This document shows positions 1 through 7,395 of a stretch of DNA of 11,751 nucleotides, in pieces; position 1 is the stretch's first letter; each line of letters starts with the position of its first letter. Origin of the DNA: Dictyocoela muelleri (taxonomy: Eukaryota; Microsporidia); contig SDVU01000631.1 in the NCBI GenBank assembly GCA_016256075.1, positions 1 to 11,751 of the forward strand, given 5' to 3'. Position numbers and translations under genes: made by a program. The notes beneath the pieces were generated by a model. That model worked only from the letters and a program-made list of their open reading frames with translations. It was not told where the DNA came from and did no database searches.

Positions 1-70
1 ACGTCAGCGGGATTCGAACCACGATACTTAAATTTTACATTCAAGAGTGTTAACCACTGAGCTATCTGGC
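1..70 (-). repeat. SINE-A copy 1, tRNA-like head (cut by window edge)
   Basis: Read on the minus strand this is a tRNA-like head with a Pol III A box (TAGCTCAGTGG, complement of 54-64) and B box (GTTCGAATC, complement of 11-19), then CGCTGACGT at the window edge. It is nearly identical to the head at 11596, differing mainly in a few bases before the B box. The anticodon-like arm still pairs, CTTGAA with TTTAAG around a 7-base loop. The D arm, T arm and acceptor do not pair properly, so it is not a usable tRNA. The rest of the element lies outside the window. Confidence 0.75.
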
Positions 71-73
71 AAT

Positions 74-591
74 ATTTTGTTTATCTAAAAAAAGAATTAT
101 TACTTCTCCCCTTATGAATAGAAATAAAAATTTTTTAAGGCGCTGTTTTTTTGTTTTATTCGATTTTTATCATATTCCTATGGCATTTAAGATGGTTGTA
201 TAGTGTAATTTCAATGATTAAAAATATTCGTAAAAACTTTTAATTACTTGTCTTAAATTTTTCAAAAAATTGGCAATTATAATTTCTCAATTAACTGGAA
301 TTATTAATTATAAATCATGTAGAATTTATTTTTAACATTTAAACATTTTTTTTTAAATTTTTTTAGAAAAAACATTTAAAAAAAATAAAAAAAAATGAAC
401 AATCTGTTTTATGTTTAGTTCTCTACCTTGGTGGTAGGCATCTTTCCGAACAAGTTTCCGAATGTGTATATTATTTATTCCCCATCAGCTTATTTTTCGA
501 TAACCACAACTTTGTCATGCATATAAAGAAATAAAACACATATTTCTTTAAGAAATCAATGCAGTTTTATTTATATGAACTAAGAATCATA
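74..591. other. AT-rich intergenic stretch, no gene seen
   Basis: I see no open frame with recognisable protein features on either strand. The stretch holds A/T homopolymer runs, including a poly-T/poly-A hairpin-like tract near 344-396. It also has a small inverted repeat near 524-551 (AAAGAAAT facing ATTTCTTT). Nothing suggests coding or a structured RNA. Confidence 0.6.
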
Positions 592-600
592 ATAACTTTT
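592..600. repeat. Probable left target-site duplication of the 601-2556 transposon
   Basis: ATAACTTTT directly abuts the outer left terminus. ATACTTTT (2557-2564) directly abuts the outer right terminus. They agree apart from one A, which fits an 8-9 bp duplication that has since gained or lost a base. Confidence 0.5.
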
Positions 601-940
601 GGTTCTTAGCCAGGTTAGCGCCCCCTCCTCTGGAAGAAAAAGCTTGATTCATCAAAGATTGCGAAAACAAATCATATGTGATTAATCTTAAAATCCTCAG
701 AGAGCTCATATCAATCATTGCTCTCTTTCTATGAAGTGATATTTTCCATTTTTGAACATTTCGTGCGAAGCAGAAAATTTCCAAATATAGAATATATCAC
801 ATCATAGAATAAGAGAAATGATTTATATGAGCTCTCAGAGGATTTAAAGATTAATCACATATGATTTGTTTTCGCAAGCTTCGATGAATTAAGCTTTTTC
901 TTCCAGAGGAGGGGGGCTAATCCGCACCACATATCAATTG
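601..940 (+). repeat. Left long terminal inverted repeat, itself a palindrome
   Basis: The first half (from GGTTCTTAGCC through AAGCTTGATTCATC and AAATCATATGTGATTAATCTT) returns in reverse complement in the second half (AAGATTAATCACATATGATTT, then GAATTAAGCTTTTTCTTCC). The terminal GGTTCTTAGCC is well kept only at the outer side; the inner counterpart (GGCTAATCCGCACC) has decayed. The same structure is found inverted at 2213-2556. Short open frames across it are by-products of the palindrome. Confidence 0.75.
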
Positions 941-1030
941 TTACAAAAAAAAATTAATAAATTTTTAATAATACAAATATAATAAAAAATAATAAAAAAT
1001 ATAAATTGGTTTATTTCATTAGAATCATAT

Positions 1031-1038
1031 AAAAATTC
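1031..1038. repeat. Left 8-bp target-site duplication of the nested MITE
   Basis: AAAAATTC lies immediately left of the MITE terminus, and an identical AAAAATTC lies at 1333-1340 immediately right of it. Removing the MITE and one copy joins two parts of the transposase reading frame (…FVEFL / YDSNEI…). Confidence 0.85.
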
Positions 1039-1332
1039 GGTTCTACAACGGTTTGTGCCACTTAAAAGAATTGAGGAGAGGGTATGAAAGTAATTGAGGG
1101 AAATCCAAAATCGTCTGATAAATAAGTTTCCTGGATTCTTTTTTCATATACTCATAATTACTATTATATTTGGAAATTTTTATATACGCAAAAAAGACAA
1201 AATATATTAATAATAAAGAGTAAATAAAAAAGAATCCAGGGAAATTATTTATCAAACGAGTAAAGTTTTCTTTCAATATACTTTCATACACCCTCTGCAA
1301 TTATTTTGAGTGGCACAAACCGTTGTAGAACC
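1039..1332. mobile_element. Palindromic MITE (GGTTCTACAACGG family) nested in transposase remnant A
   Basis: The element is 294 bp. Both ends begin GGTTCTACAACGGTTTGTGC in inverted orientation, and the match continues through GCCACT and further blocks (TATGAAAGTA, GATAAATAA, CCTGGATTC), so almost the whole element folds back on itself. It is flanked by a perfect 8-bp duplication. It carries no gene; the 85-codon frame at 1043-1300 is a by-product of the two arms. The GGTTC start and 8-bp duplication fit mobilisation by a Merlin-type transposase, though hAT elements also make 8-bp duplications. Confidence 0.9.
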
Positions 1333-2212
1333 AAAAATTCTACAAATTCGATATTTTTATGTTTACGAAAGAACATAAACATATTTAAATAAACAGGAAG
1401 TGTTTCTAAATCAATCCGGTCTTTTAATGCTATATCTTTTTCAAATGGGGCCAAGAATTTTACTATATTTTGAGTATTAACTTTAGTGATAGGATACGAA
1501 AGAGTGTAATTAAGATACAGTGTCTCTGAACATACTCGCTAAATTCTTACATGCTCTCATTTATCTGATATTACATTTGATTTCGGTTTTATTTGTTCGT
1601 TCATAATCGGACGGAAAGTCATTACATCTCTATTGCCTGCTACTTGTCAGCAACAATATCCAGTATTGAATTCAATGGCCCAAAATACACAGATTGCTAT
1701 TCCTATATCTCCTACGTTATATTTTCTCCTGGTTCAAAAAGTCTCATCAATTTGGACTTCCTTTAAATCGCCACCTATCTGCCTTCTATTTCCTTTAGTA
1801 AAATTCGAAATTTTAATTCGAAAAAAATGAAAGTAAATGTGAGAATATTTCCCGCCCAATTTTGCAATTTTCCATCACCAAATTAGTAGTGAAGTTTTTT
1901 TATTATAAAAATAAAATGAAATTTAAGGAGACTGATAGTGAGACTTTAAATCCTTTCAGGGAAGAATTTTCTAGCAAATTACGCTTTAGTTTTCATTTCT
2001 GCATTTCCATAGACATACTATTTTATAATCGATATTTTTTTTATTTTAACTAACTTACAGCAATCAATACATGCTTTTTCATCTGGGATTATATCCAAAG
2101 CCTGTAATAAAGTTATTTTTTTGTATTTTCAGATATTTAATTAAAAAAATCAATGTCTCTCAACCTATTTATCTGTTTAAAAATATGAGGTATGAAGAAT
2201 TTTTATTAATAA

Positions 2213-2556
2213 TTTGATATGTGTTGCGAGATAGCGCCTCTACTCTCTCTTGAATAAAATGCTTGGCTTATCGAATATTGCATCAACAAATAATATATGA
2301 TTAAGCTTAAAATCTTACTTGGGCTCATATTAATAATTTTTCTATTTCTATGTGTGATATATTTTATTTTTGGTAATTTTATGTGGAATCAGGAAATTAC
2401 TAAAAATAAAATAAATCACATCATAGAAATAGAAAAATAATAGATACGAGCCTTAATAAGATTTTAAGCAATCATATATTATTTGTTGATGCGATATTCG
2501 ATAAATCAAGCATTTTCTTCCAGAGAGGGGAAGAGACACTAGCCCGGCTAAGAACC
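2213..2556 (-). repeat. Right long terminal inverted repeat, itself a palindrome
   Basis: Read on the complement from 2556 inward, it follows the same order of blocks as 601-940: GGTTCTTAGCC, then CTCTGGAAGAAAATGCTTGA, then the snap-back half ending in AACACATATCAAATT. The outer terminus is crisp and the inner terminus (GTGTTGCGAGATAGCGCC near 2221) is degenerate, mirroring the left repeat. Confidence 0.75.
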
Positions 2557-2607
2557 ATACTTTTAATTGTTTGAACTAGAATTATTATTTTTAAAAAATT
2601 ACCTTAT

Positions 2608-2678
2608 GTCTAAAATTTAGGAATTCAAAGAAAATTTAAATAATTTTCATAATTTTTTCGAATTTCCAAATTTTAGAC
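2608..2678. repeat. Hairpin with 19-base arms
   Basis: GTCTAAAATTTAGGAATTC (2608-2626) faces GAATTTCCAAATTTTAGAC (2660-2678) with two or so mismatches and a 33-base AT-rich loop. It lies between the right end of the transposon and the body of SINE-A copy 2, just after the GCGGC block of that SINE. A hairpin of different sequence occupies the comparable place in SINE-A copy 3 (3684-3719). Confidence 0.6.
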
Positions 2679-2682
2679 TAGC

Positions 2683-2909
2683 GCCGCCAAACCTATATCT
2701 ACACCTAAGAGATTCTTATACTTCATTTTAATATTATAACATGTCTTAATCAAATATACCACACTGGAGCAACTGTATATTTTACATAAATATATAATTA
2801 TGGCCTATTTATTTTTTTCCTCATTATTTATTATTGAGAGATGTTAGCGGAATTCTAAAATCGATACAGAAATATTTCATTCAAAAGTTTTTAAGAAGAG
2901 ACATCGGCC
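2683..2909 (-). repeat. SINE-A copy 2, diverged, 3'-shortened
   Basis: On the minus strand the order of blocks matches copy 3: a worn tRNA-like head (CTTTTGAATGAAAT, TATCGA, AATTCCGCTAACATC), TAAATAATGAGG, ATACAGTTGCTCCAGTGTGG, GATTAAGACATGTTATAATAT, CTCTTAGGTGT and GCGGC. Similarity stops near 2683, about half way along the full unit. The A and B boxes are damaged, so this is an old, inactive copy. Confidence 0.8.
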
Positions 2910-3334
2910 TCATATTTCTTTGAAAATAATAAAAAAAATTCTTCCTGTGATCAATTCATTATATACCTTATACTGAAAGTATATTCAATTGGTCAATTTA
3001 AAATGTTCTTAATATAAAGGTGTTCTTTATGCATACTACTTTTAAATGTGTCAAGAACACCTCTTTATTGTACGTGTTCGATCAATTTTTTTAAAGACTT
3101 CAGAATGATTAAAAACCGTAAGAAAAGCAAATATATTCACCTATTTTGGGATAATAAGTATATACATAGAAATTCAATTGGTTACATAATTTTACTGGGG
3201 ATTAGTAATTTTTTTTCTTTTCTTTTATTTTTTCGTTTTTATTATAATAATTCTCAATTTTTACATAAAAGTTAAAAAACTTATATAAATATAACATTTT
3301 TTAAATATAAGATGATATTTTTGCGATTAATATG
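2910..3334. other. AT-rich spacer, no gene seen; one strong hairpin
   Basis: No recognisable gene. The clearest structure is a hairpin at 3014-3067, where GGTGTTCTT (3019-3027) faces AAGAACACC (3053-3061) and outer ATAAAG pairs with CTTTAT across a 1-2 base offset. A 75-codon frame at 3048-3275 begins inside that hairpin, runs into poly-T and has no recognisable feature beyond a hydrophobic tail, so I do not call it. Confidence 0.5.
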
Positions 3335-3425
3335 TTTCGCGCGCAGTGTGCGACTGCCTTTACCGAGAGTTTTTTTGTATACTTATTCATTGATATTTTT
3401 TTAATATTGATTTTTATTATATAAT

Positions 3426-3435
3426 GATTTTTATT
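3426..3435. repeat. Left 10-bp target-site duplication of SINE-A copy 3
   Basis: GATTTTTATT abuts the SINE head, and the identical GATTTTTATT at 3900-3909 abuts its tail. The uninterrupted SINE-B copy at 5205-5233 carries the single unoccupied version on the other strand. Confidence 0.75.
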
Positions 3436-3899
3436 GCGCCAGATAGCTCAGTGGTTAACACTCTATATGTAAAAATTTAGTATTATGGTTCGAATCTCGC
3501 TGACGTCACTCTTGCATAAATAATGAGGAAATGACATTAAGCGTCCGACACTATATAATTATAGTATACTATACAGTTGTCCCAGTGTGGTATAGCTGAT
3601 TGAGACATGTTCTAATATGACAATAAAGCTTAAATGACTCTCCTAGGTGTGAGGATTTGAGCGGCAACGCATCTCGGAAAAAAATTAGTGAAAAAGGAAA
3701 TTCAAGAAAAGTCACTAATTACCTGTATCCTGTCGAGTCATATATAAAACGAAAATCGCGTATACAGCCGGGCTTCTGGGTAACTTAGGAAGTGACGTTT
3801 AGAAATCAAACACTAATAACCAAAGGTCTAAAGGCCAAGGTTGGAGACAAATCTCAGGGTAGGCAGCTATGGATGTTGTAAACATGTAATATATATAAG
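3436..3899 (+). repeat. SINE-A copy 3, full-length tRNA-derived SINE
   Basis: This is a 464-bp unit bounded by a 10-bp target duplication. Its tRNA-like head ends in CGCTGACGTCA. A body block follows (TAAATAATGAGGAAATGACATTAAGCG, ATACAGTTGTCCCAGTGTGG, GAGACATGTTCTAATATGAC), then a hairpin (ATTAGTGA 3684-3691 with TCACTAAT 3712-3719). The tail module ends in GCAGCTATGGATGTTG, AACATGTAATATATATAAG. The head block recurs at 1, 2683, 9187 and 11596 and the tail block at 7074 and 8415. No reverse transcriptase is present, so movement would depend on a partner LINE elsewhere. Confidence 0.8.
3444..3497 (+). promoter_or_regulatory. Internal Pol III promoter (A and B boxes) of SINE-A copy 3
   Basis: The A box TAGCTCAGTGG lies at 3444-3454 and the B box GGTTCGAATCT at 3487-3497. 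Both fit the eukaryotic tRNA consensus (TRGYNNANNNG; GWTCRANNC). Spacing is tRNA-like, so the copy could be transcribed by RNA polymerase III if chromatin allows. Confidence 0.65.
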
Positions 3900-4017
3900 G
3901 ATTTTTATTTTTTTTTATTTTTGTTGATAGCAAGAATTGAACTTACCAATTTCTTGTTAATACAATTTATTCTAATCTATTGGCGAATAAACACAAAATG
4001 GGGTTTGTAAGAATTTA

Positions 4018-5056
4018 CGGACTAAAAATGTTTTTTGTCCGTAAAACTAACAAAAGCAAAAAAATTTTATACCCTCTATGCATTTAAATAATTGATGAGA
4101 TTTTAAATGATATAAATGAAAACATAAATTTTATAATTGGTGATAATATCGTTGAATCTCAAAAAAATGTGTATAAAATGTAACAGCATATTATTGTTAG
4201 AAATTTACATAAGAAATTCAAATGAACATATTGGATTTTAATGTAAACAGCGAAATGCAAATATAGGGATAACTTTTCAAACAAATTTACCATTGCCTAA
4301 ATATTTTCATATTATTTTTTTATTGGTGTCAGGAGTTTCTTATGAACAGTTAAACATTTGTTATAACTTGCTAAATATTACTATCCATAAAATTAAAAAA
4401 AAATTATGGAGTTTATAAAATATACATTTAAAAAGCTGCTTATTTTAAGAGACCCAAATGCGAAATTACAAGCGGATGAAACAGTTTATCAAGAAGAGCT
4501 GCAATTAGAATCTTAACTACAACCGACTACGAAACACATGTACTGTTTAGATTTTATGTGTGATTGAAGTCAAATATAAAGCTAAGTTTTTTCTTAAAAT
4601 GGTAGTGAATAGACAAGAGATAAAACGTACAAATTTTAAGACCTTAGTAGAAAAATAAATAAATTATATAAAAAATAGATACCACCATATCCAAGAGTAA
4701 CAGAAAAGCTTTTATTGGTGCATAAAAAAGATTTTCATAATGATAACTTTCTAAACCAATTCAGAGATTATATTAATGATATCAACGTTTTCTGGTCGGA
4801 TTTAGAAGGCACAATGAGGCGTAGAAATGGTGAAAATCAATCAAATATTGATGATTAGATTCTATATTATGTTTTAAGCGAAGATATTTACGTCGAATTA
4901 ATTCTTCAGAATTTACAATGATTTTTAATGATATATTAAAAATAATTCTTAATTCATATTACTTTTCATTTTATAATTTTTTATTTCATTTTTAAATTTT
5001 AATCTTCGATGATTTCAAAATTTTTATTATAAGGTAGTGACTTTTGTTTTAGTCCG
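4018..5056 (+). mobile_element. Second Merlin-type transposon remnant with short inverted ends
   Basis: CGGACTAAAA at 4018-4027 faces TTTTAGTCCG at 5047-5056, a perfect 10-bp inverted pair that brackets the transposase remnant. The 1.04 kb span is typical of a Merlin carrying one gene. The left end also folds on itself (TTTACGGAC 4014-4022 with GTCCGTAAA 4037-4045). No convincing target duplication was found, so the exact ends are uncertain. Confidence 0.45.
4085..4920 (+). pseudogene. Merlin/IS1595 transposase remnant B
   Basis: This remnant is roughly 280 codons, near the family length. In order it shows a zinc-ribbon start CIKCNSILLLEI (about 4167-4205), then CKQRNANIGITFQTNLPLPK and YFHIIFLLVSGVSYEQLN, the helical segment typical of the family. 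The first catalytic motif is DPNAKLQADETVYQ with D at 4475-4477. KFFLKMVVNRQE follows, then a damaged TDGYPxYP motif (…PPYPRVTEKLLL, about 4680-4715). It ends with NDINVFWSDLEGTMRRRNG (about 4775-4830). Several stops and frame changes separate these blocks, and the residue expected to be the catalytic Glu before FW is Asn. Its sequence is clearly a different lineage from remnants A and C. The motif order makes the family call firm; the exact start is not determinable. Confidence 0.75.
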
Positions 5057-5110
5057 CTAAGTTAAAAAGCCTTTAATTTATTAGTTAAATATATATATTA
5101 ATAAAAAATT

Positions 5111-5312
5111 ACGGATAGTGACACGGTGGCAATCGAAAAATATATCAACTATTATGTAGTGTGTTCAACTCTCGCTGTAAACAAAAATTTCATAGAAATA
5201 GGATAATAAAAATCAATATATAATAAAAATCAAATATAAAAGACCTCGGTAATAAAAGTAAAATGATAAAAATTTTCAGTTTTTCGCAGTTCACTACTGC
5301 TCGCGCGACATA
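5111..5312 (+). repeat. SINE-B copy 2 (uninterrupted)
   Basis: A tRNA-like head (GATAGTGACACGGTGG at the A-box position, TGTTCAACTCTCGC at the B-box and T-arm position, about 5114-5176) is followed by AACAAAAATTT and the AT block 5205-5233. Then come CTCGGT (5245-5250) and a small hairpin GCAGT-TCACT-ACTGC (5286-5300) beside CGCGCG (5302-5307). TTACGG at the start can pair with CTGTAA after the T arm, so part of an acceptor stem may remain. The order matches the minus-strand copy at 3335-3990, which contains an inserted SINE-A. Confidence 0.6.
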
Positions 5313-5481
5313 ATATTATAGAAGAAGAATTCTTGAAATCACATGAAATATTAAAAATAAAAAAAATTAATTGCAACAATAACATTTTGATCATACGTAA
5401 GGACATGAAGCGATTAAACTCATTTTAATATTACTGAAAATTTTTCAGTGTAAAATTCGATATTAATGAGGATGGTCACAG

Positions 5482-7051
5482 GCCAATAGTCCGAAATTCC
5501 ATTAGTCCGAAAAAAATTAAGATTTTTTTTACCTTTTATTATTTAAAAAGTAAAACTTTTTAAACAATGAAAAATTAATTAAAAATTGAGTTTCATAGCG
5601 TTTTTTAAGTATTCCATCAGCTCATGTAAAGTTATTTGTCCGTTATTAAAATTTTGAATAACTCTAACTATAGTATTATTTGATTCGACATATTTTCGTC
5701 TTTTTGGCTTTGGAATACCACCAGATAAAATTCTTATCATTTCCACTTCATAACATTTCATAAATATTTTAAGTTTATCAATAATTTCATAAAATGATGG
5801 TTGTGATTTATTAATTGCTCTATTTAGTTTTGAATGAAAGCCTTCAAGTGAATTATTCGTTCTTATGTATAAATCATCATGATGTGACCATACTGTTCTT
5901 GAGAAAAGAGAGTCTCTTGGTAAAATCCATGTTTCTTCAATATAATTTATCAAAATAAATACTCTATTATCTGAAATCGGGATTATAGACTTTATGAAAG
6001 ACCAACTCTCGTCTAAAAATGAAATGGGTATATTTGCAAGTGTTGTTATTAACTGTACGGAATTTTTAAAGTCGGTTTTATCGTTTAAAAACCCGCGGAG
6101 TCCGATGTCTGTGACCTTCCGCATTGTGCATTGTCCAAAATGAAAAAAGAAACCTCTTAAAACTGAGTTCGGAAAAACATGCCTGATAGCATTGTAAGCC
6201 GCTATTTCGAAATCAATCTGGATAGTATTTGGGTAAAATGATATTCCGTGTCCATGCAATATGTTTGTTAGTTGGACAAGCATATATGTATAAGTTTCCT
6301 GGTTTTAGAATTTAAAAAACAATACAAAATAGGGAAATTTTGTCCGTTTATATCTACGTGGATTATATAAAGCTGATAAAATAGTGATGAAGATGATTTA
6401 AACGTACCATCCATAAAAATATTCAATGAATTAAAACCTGAAATACGTCTAATAACATCAATATTTCACAAAATTATAATATTTAAAGGGTCATTACCCC
6501 TAAATAAAAGGTAATTCATCCCATTATCTCTAAAAAACCATTGAATATCAAAAACGTATGTAAAATCTTGAAATGAAGAAGGGAAAAATTGACGTTTTTC
6601 TCGAAATATTAAACTGCTGACACTTGAATATGATGGTATGTTTGCAATAACACCGGGTTGATCAGAATGAATAATTAAAAATGCTAATTTGGTTTTTTCA
6701 TAAATTGCATTTGAACCAATAAAAGGTTCAGATGCGATATTTTCTTTTAATTTATTTTTAAATTTTATTTTTAGAATAATGTCTAATCATCTGAATGATT
6801 ATGAGTATTATAAACCTCTAAAAATTGATTACCTAAAGACAGTGCTTTTGCCTCGCAATTTTTATTAATGCAACCCCAATACATTTTAGAATCTGCCGTT
6901 TTTTTTGTTTAAATGAAACAAAAATTAATTATTGCCGGTATTTCTGTTTTACATTTTGAAGTAATCCATTCCACATTTAAAAAATTATTCATTGGGGGAT
7001 AGTAAAAAATTTATTTTTTTTTTCGGACTAATGGCATTTCGGACTAATGGC
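5482..7051 (-). mobile_element. MULE (Mutator-like) transposon remnant
   Basis: The ends are inverted repeats of about 35 bp, each made of two 16-bp units. The left reads GCCAATAGTCCGAAATT then CCATTAGTCCGAAAA from 5482. The right, on the complement from 7051, reads GCCATTAGTCCGAAATG then CCATTAGTCCGAAAA. They enclose a single minus-strand MULE transposase remnant. The 1.57 kb length is compact for a MULE with one gene. I see no clear 8-10 bp target duplication at these exact ends. Confidence 0.8.
5579..6992 (-). pseudogene. MULE transposase (FLYWCH finger + DDE domain), broken
   Basis: The remnant spans about 470 codons. An ATG at 6992 begins it, but a short T-run causes a frame change. A FLYWCH-type zinc finger follows (KMYWGCINKNCEAKAL … NTHNHSD, about 6790-6900) and ends in a stop. 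The catalytic domain has FMDGTFKS, with the first D at 6409-6411. An in-frame stop lies at 6466-6468, between the finger and this D. A frame change before 6283 leads into the long open part (5579-6283, 234 residues), which holds QIDFEIA (second D, residue 24), FFFHFGQ (His 48) and TNNSLEGFHSKLN (Glu 147). The Cys of the usual CxFH motif is replaced. The enzyme would cut and join element ends; this copy cannot make it. Confidence 0.85.
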
Positions 7052-7073
7052 ATGTTACGATTATTGGAACACC

Positions 7074-7143
7074 AGGAACCAAAGGTCACAAATCACGGTG
7101 GTAGACGACTCTCTGGGTTGGCAGCTATTATGTTGTCTGTATG
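7074..7143 (+). repeat. SINE-A tail-only fragment 1
   Basis: AACCAAAGGTC, a GGTGG..GACGACTCTC block, GGGTTGGCAGCTAT and ATGTTGTCTGTA match the last third of SINE-A copy 3 (AACCAAAGGTC, GGTTGGAGACAAATCTC, GGGTAGGCAGCTAT, ATGTTGTAAACA, about 3819-3883). An A-rich run follows. The head is absent, as expected of a 5'-truncated retrocopy. It lies 22 bases beyond the MULE's right end. Confidence 0.65.
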
Positions 7144-7311
7144 AAAAATAAAAATAAAATAATATTAAAATTTTGAAAATAATTTCAAGGTTTCTACAAA
7201 ACCTTTTAATAATTCTATTTATAAGTTAATATTATAATGATTCAAATATACGATTGTTTCTTAATCATTTAAAATTACAGATCATTGTCGTAAAAAACTT
7301 TTTGTTAAGAC

Positions 7312-7395
7312 GGATAAAATTTCGATCAAAAAACATTTTGTAAAAAATTTTTTTATTTCACTGTTCTAAAGAACCAATTCATATCAATTTTATCC
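7312..7395. terminator. Inverted repeat at the 3' end of the orphan gene (possible)
   Basis: GGATAAAATT (7312-7321) faces AATTTTATCC (7386-7395), the latter touching the stop codon of the minus-strand gene. A second small hairpin, GTTCTTTAGAAC (7366-7377), lies inside. It could shape the transcript end, but in such AT-rich DNA it may be chance. Confidence 0.25.

Larger units (their letters stand above)
941..2130 (-). pseudogene. Merlin/IS1595 (ISXO2-like) transposase remnant A, interrupted by a MITE
   Basis: Minus-strand translation gives a decayed but full-length Merlin-type DDE transposase, about 290 codons once the MITE at 1039-1332 is set aside. In order it shows an N-terminal zinc-ribbon remnant (CIDCC, near 2050-2075) and a helical middle with ENCKIGREIFSHL. 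Then comes the first catalytic motif GGDLKEVQIDET with D at 1746-1748, followed by TRRKYNVG, the ISXO2-family signature. Further on are AGNRDV, an ISDK motif near the expected second D, and THTQNI-like KVNTQNI where the third acidic residue would be. A stop follows ETF at 1734-1736, others lie downstream, and frame changes occur in the N-terminal half. The C-terminus resumes beyond the MITE (EFLYDSNEINQF) and stops at 941-943. It cannot make an active enzyme. Assignment rests on recognised motifs, not a search. Confidence 0.75.
601..2556. mobile_element. Merlin-like transposon with long palindromic terminal inverted repeats
   Basis: The outer ends are inverted copies: GGTTCTTAGCCAGG at 601 and, on the other strand, GGTTCTTAGCCGGG ending at 2556. 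The inverted similarity continues collinearly for about 340 bases at each side and ends with matching inner edges, CCACATATCAATTG near 927-940 against AACACATATCAAATT on the complement near 2212-2226. Between them lies a decayed Merlin/IS1595-type transposase, whose stop at 941-943 abuts the inner edge of the left repeat. The near-matching 8-9 bp flanks (592-600, 2557-2564) support insertion as one unit. Each terminal repeat is also a palindrome by itself, so the arms could alternatively be two separate MITEs. The shared inner edges argue against that. Confidence 0.65.
3335..3990 (-). repeat. SINE-B copy 1 (tRNA-like head plus body), split by SINE-A copy 3
   Basis: On the minus strand this has a tRNA-like end (GTAAGTTCAATTCTTGC forming a T-arm-like stem near 3925-3945, then ACAAAAAT). 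After the inserted SINE-A comes a body with AATAAAAATCATTATATAATAAAAATCAA (3407-3435), CTCGGT (3362-3367) and GCAGT-N5-ACTGC beside CGCGCG (3338-3357). The same blocks in the same order occur without interruption at 5111-5312. The 29-base AT block matches its partner at 28 of 29 positions. The 5' half of the head is poorly conserved. Confidence 0.6.

Noticed and set aside
1-70. A functional tRNA gene (also at 3436, 9187, 11596)
   Set aside because: A and B boxes are present but the D stem, T stem and acceptor do not pair. The block is repeated with a common downstream body, which marks a SINE.
587-784. 65-codon minus-strand frame
   Set aside because: It lies inside the left palindromic terminal repeat and has no protein features.
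1043-1300. 85-codon minus-strand frame
   Set aside because: It is generated by the two arms of the nested MITE; its start and end encode mirror-image MITE sequence.
1633-1830. 65-codon plus-strand frame
   Set aside because: It is the shadow of Merlin remnant A, whose DDE motifs are on the minus strand.
3048-3275. 75-codon plus-strand frame with hydrophobic tail
   Set aside because: It starts inside a hairpin and runs through poly-T; no family or motif is recognisable.
5472-7060. Target-site duplication of the MULE
   Set aside because: ATGGTCACA and ATGTTACGA at the ends agree at only about five of nine positions. GGTCACA at 7084-7090 matches 5474-5480 but lies 32 bases beyond the terminus.
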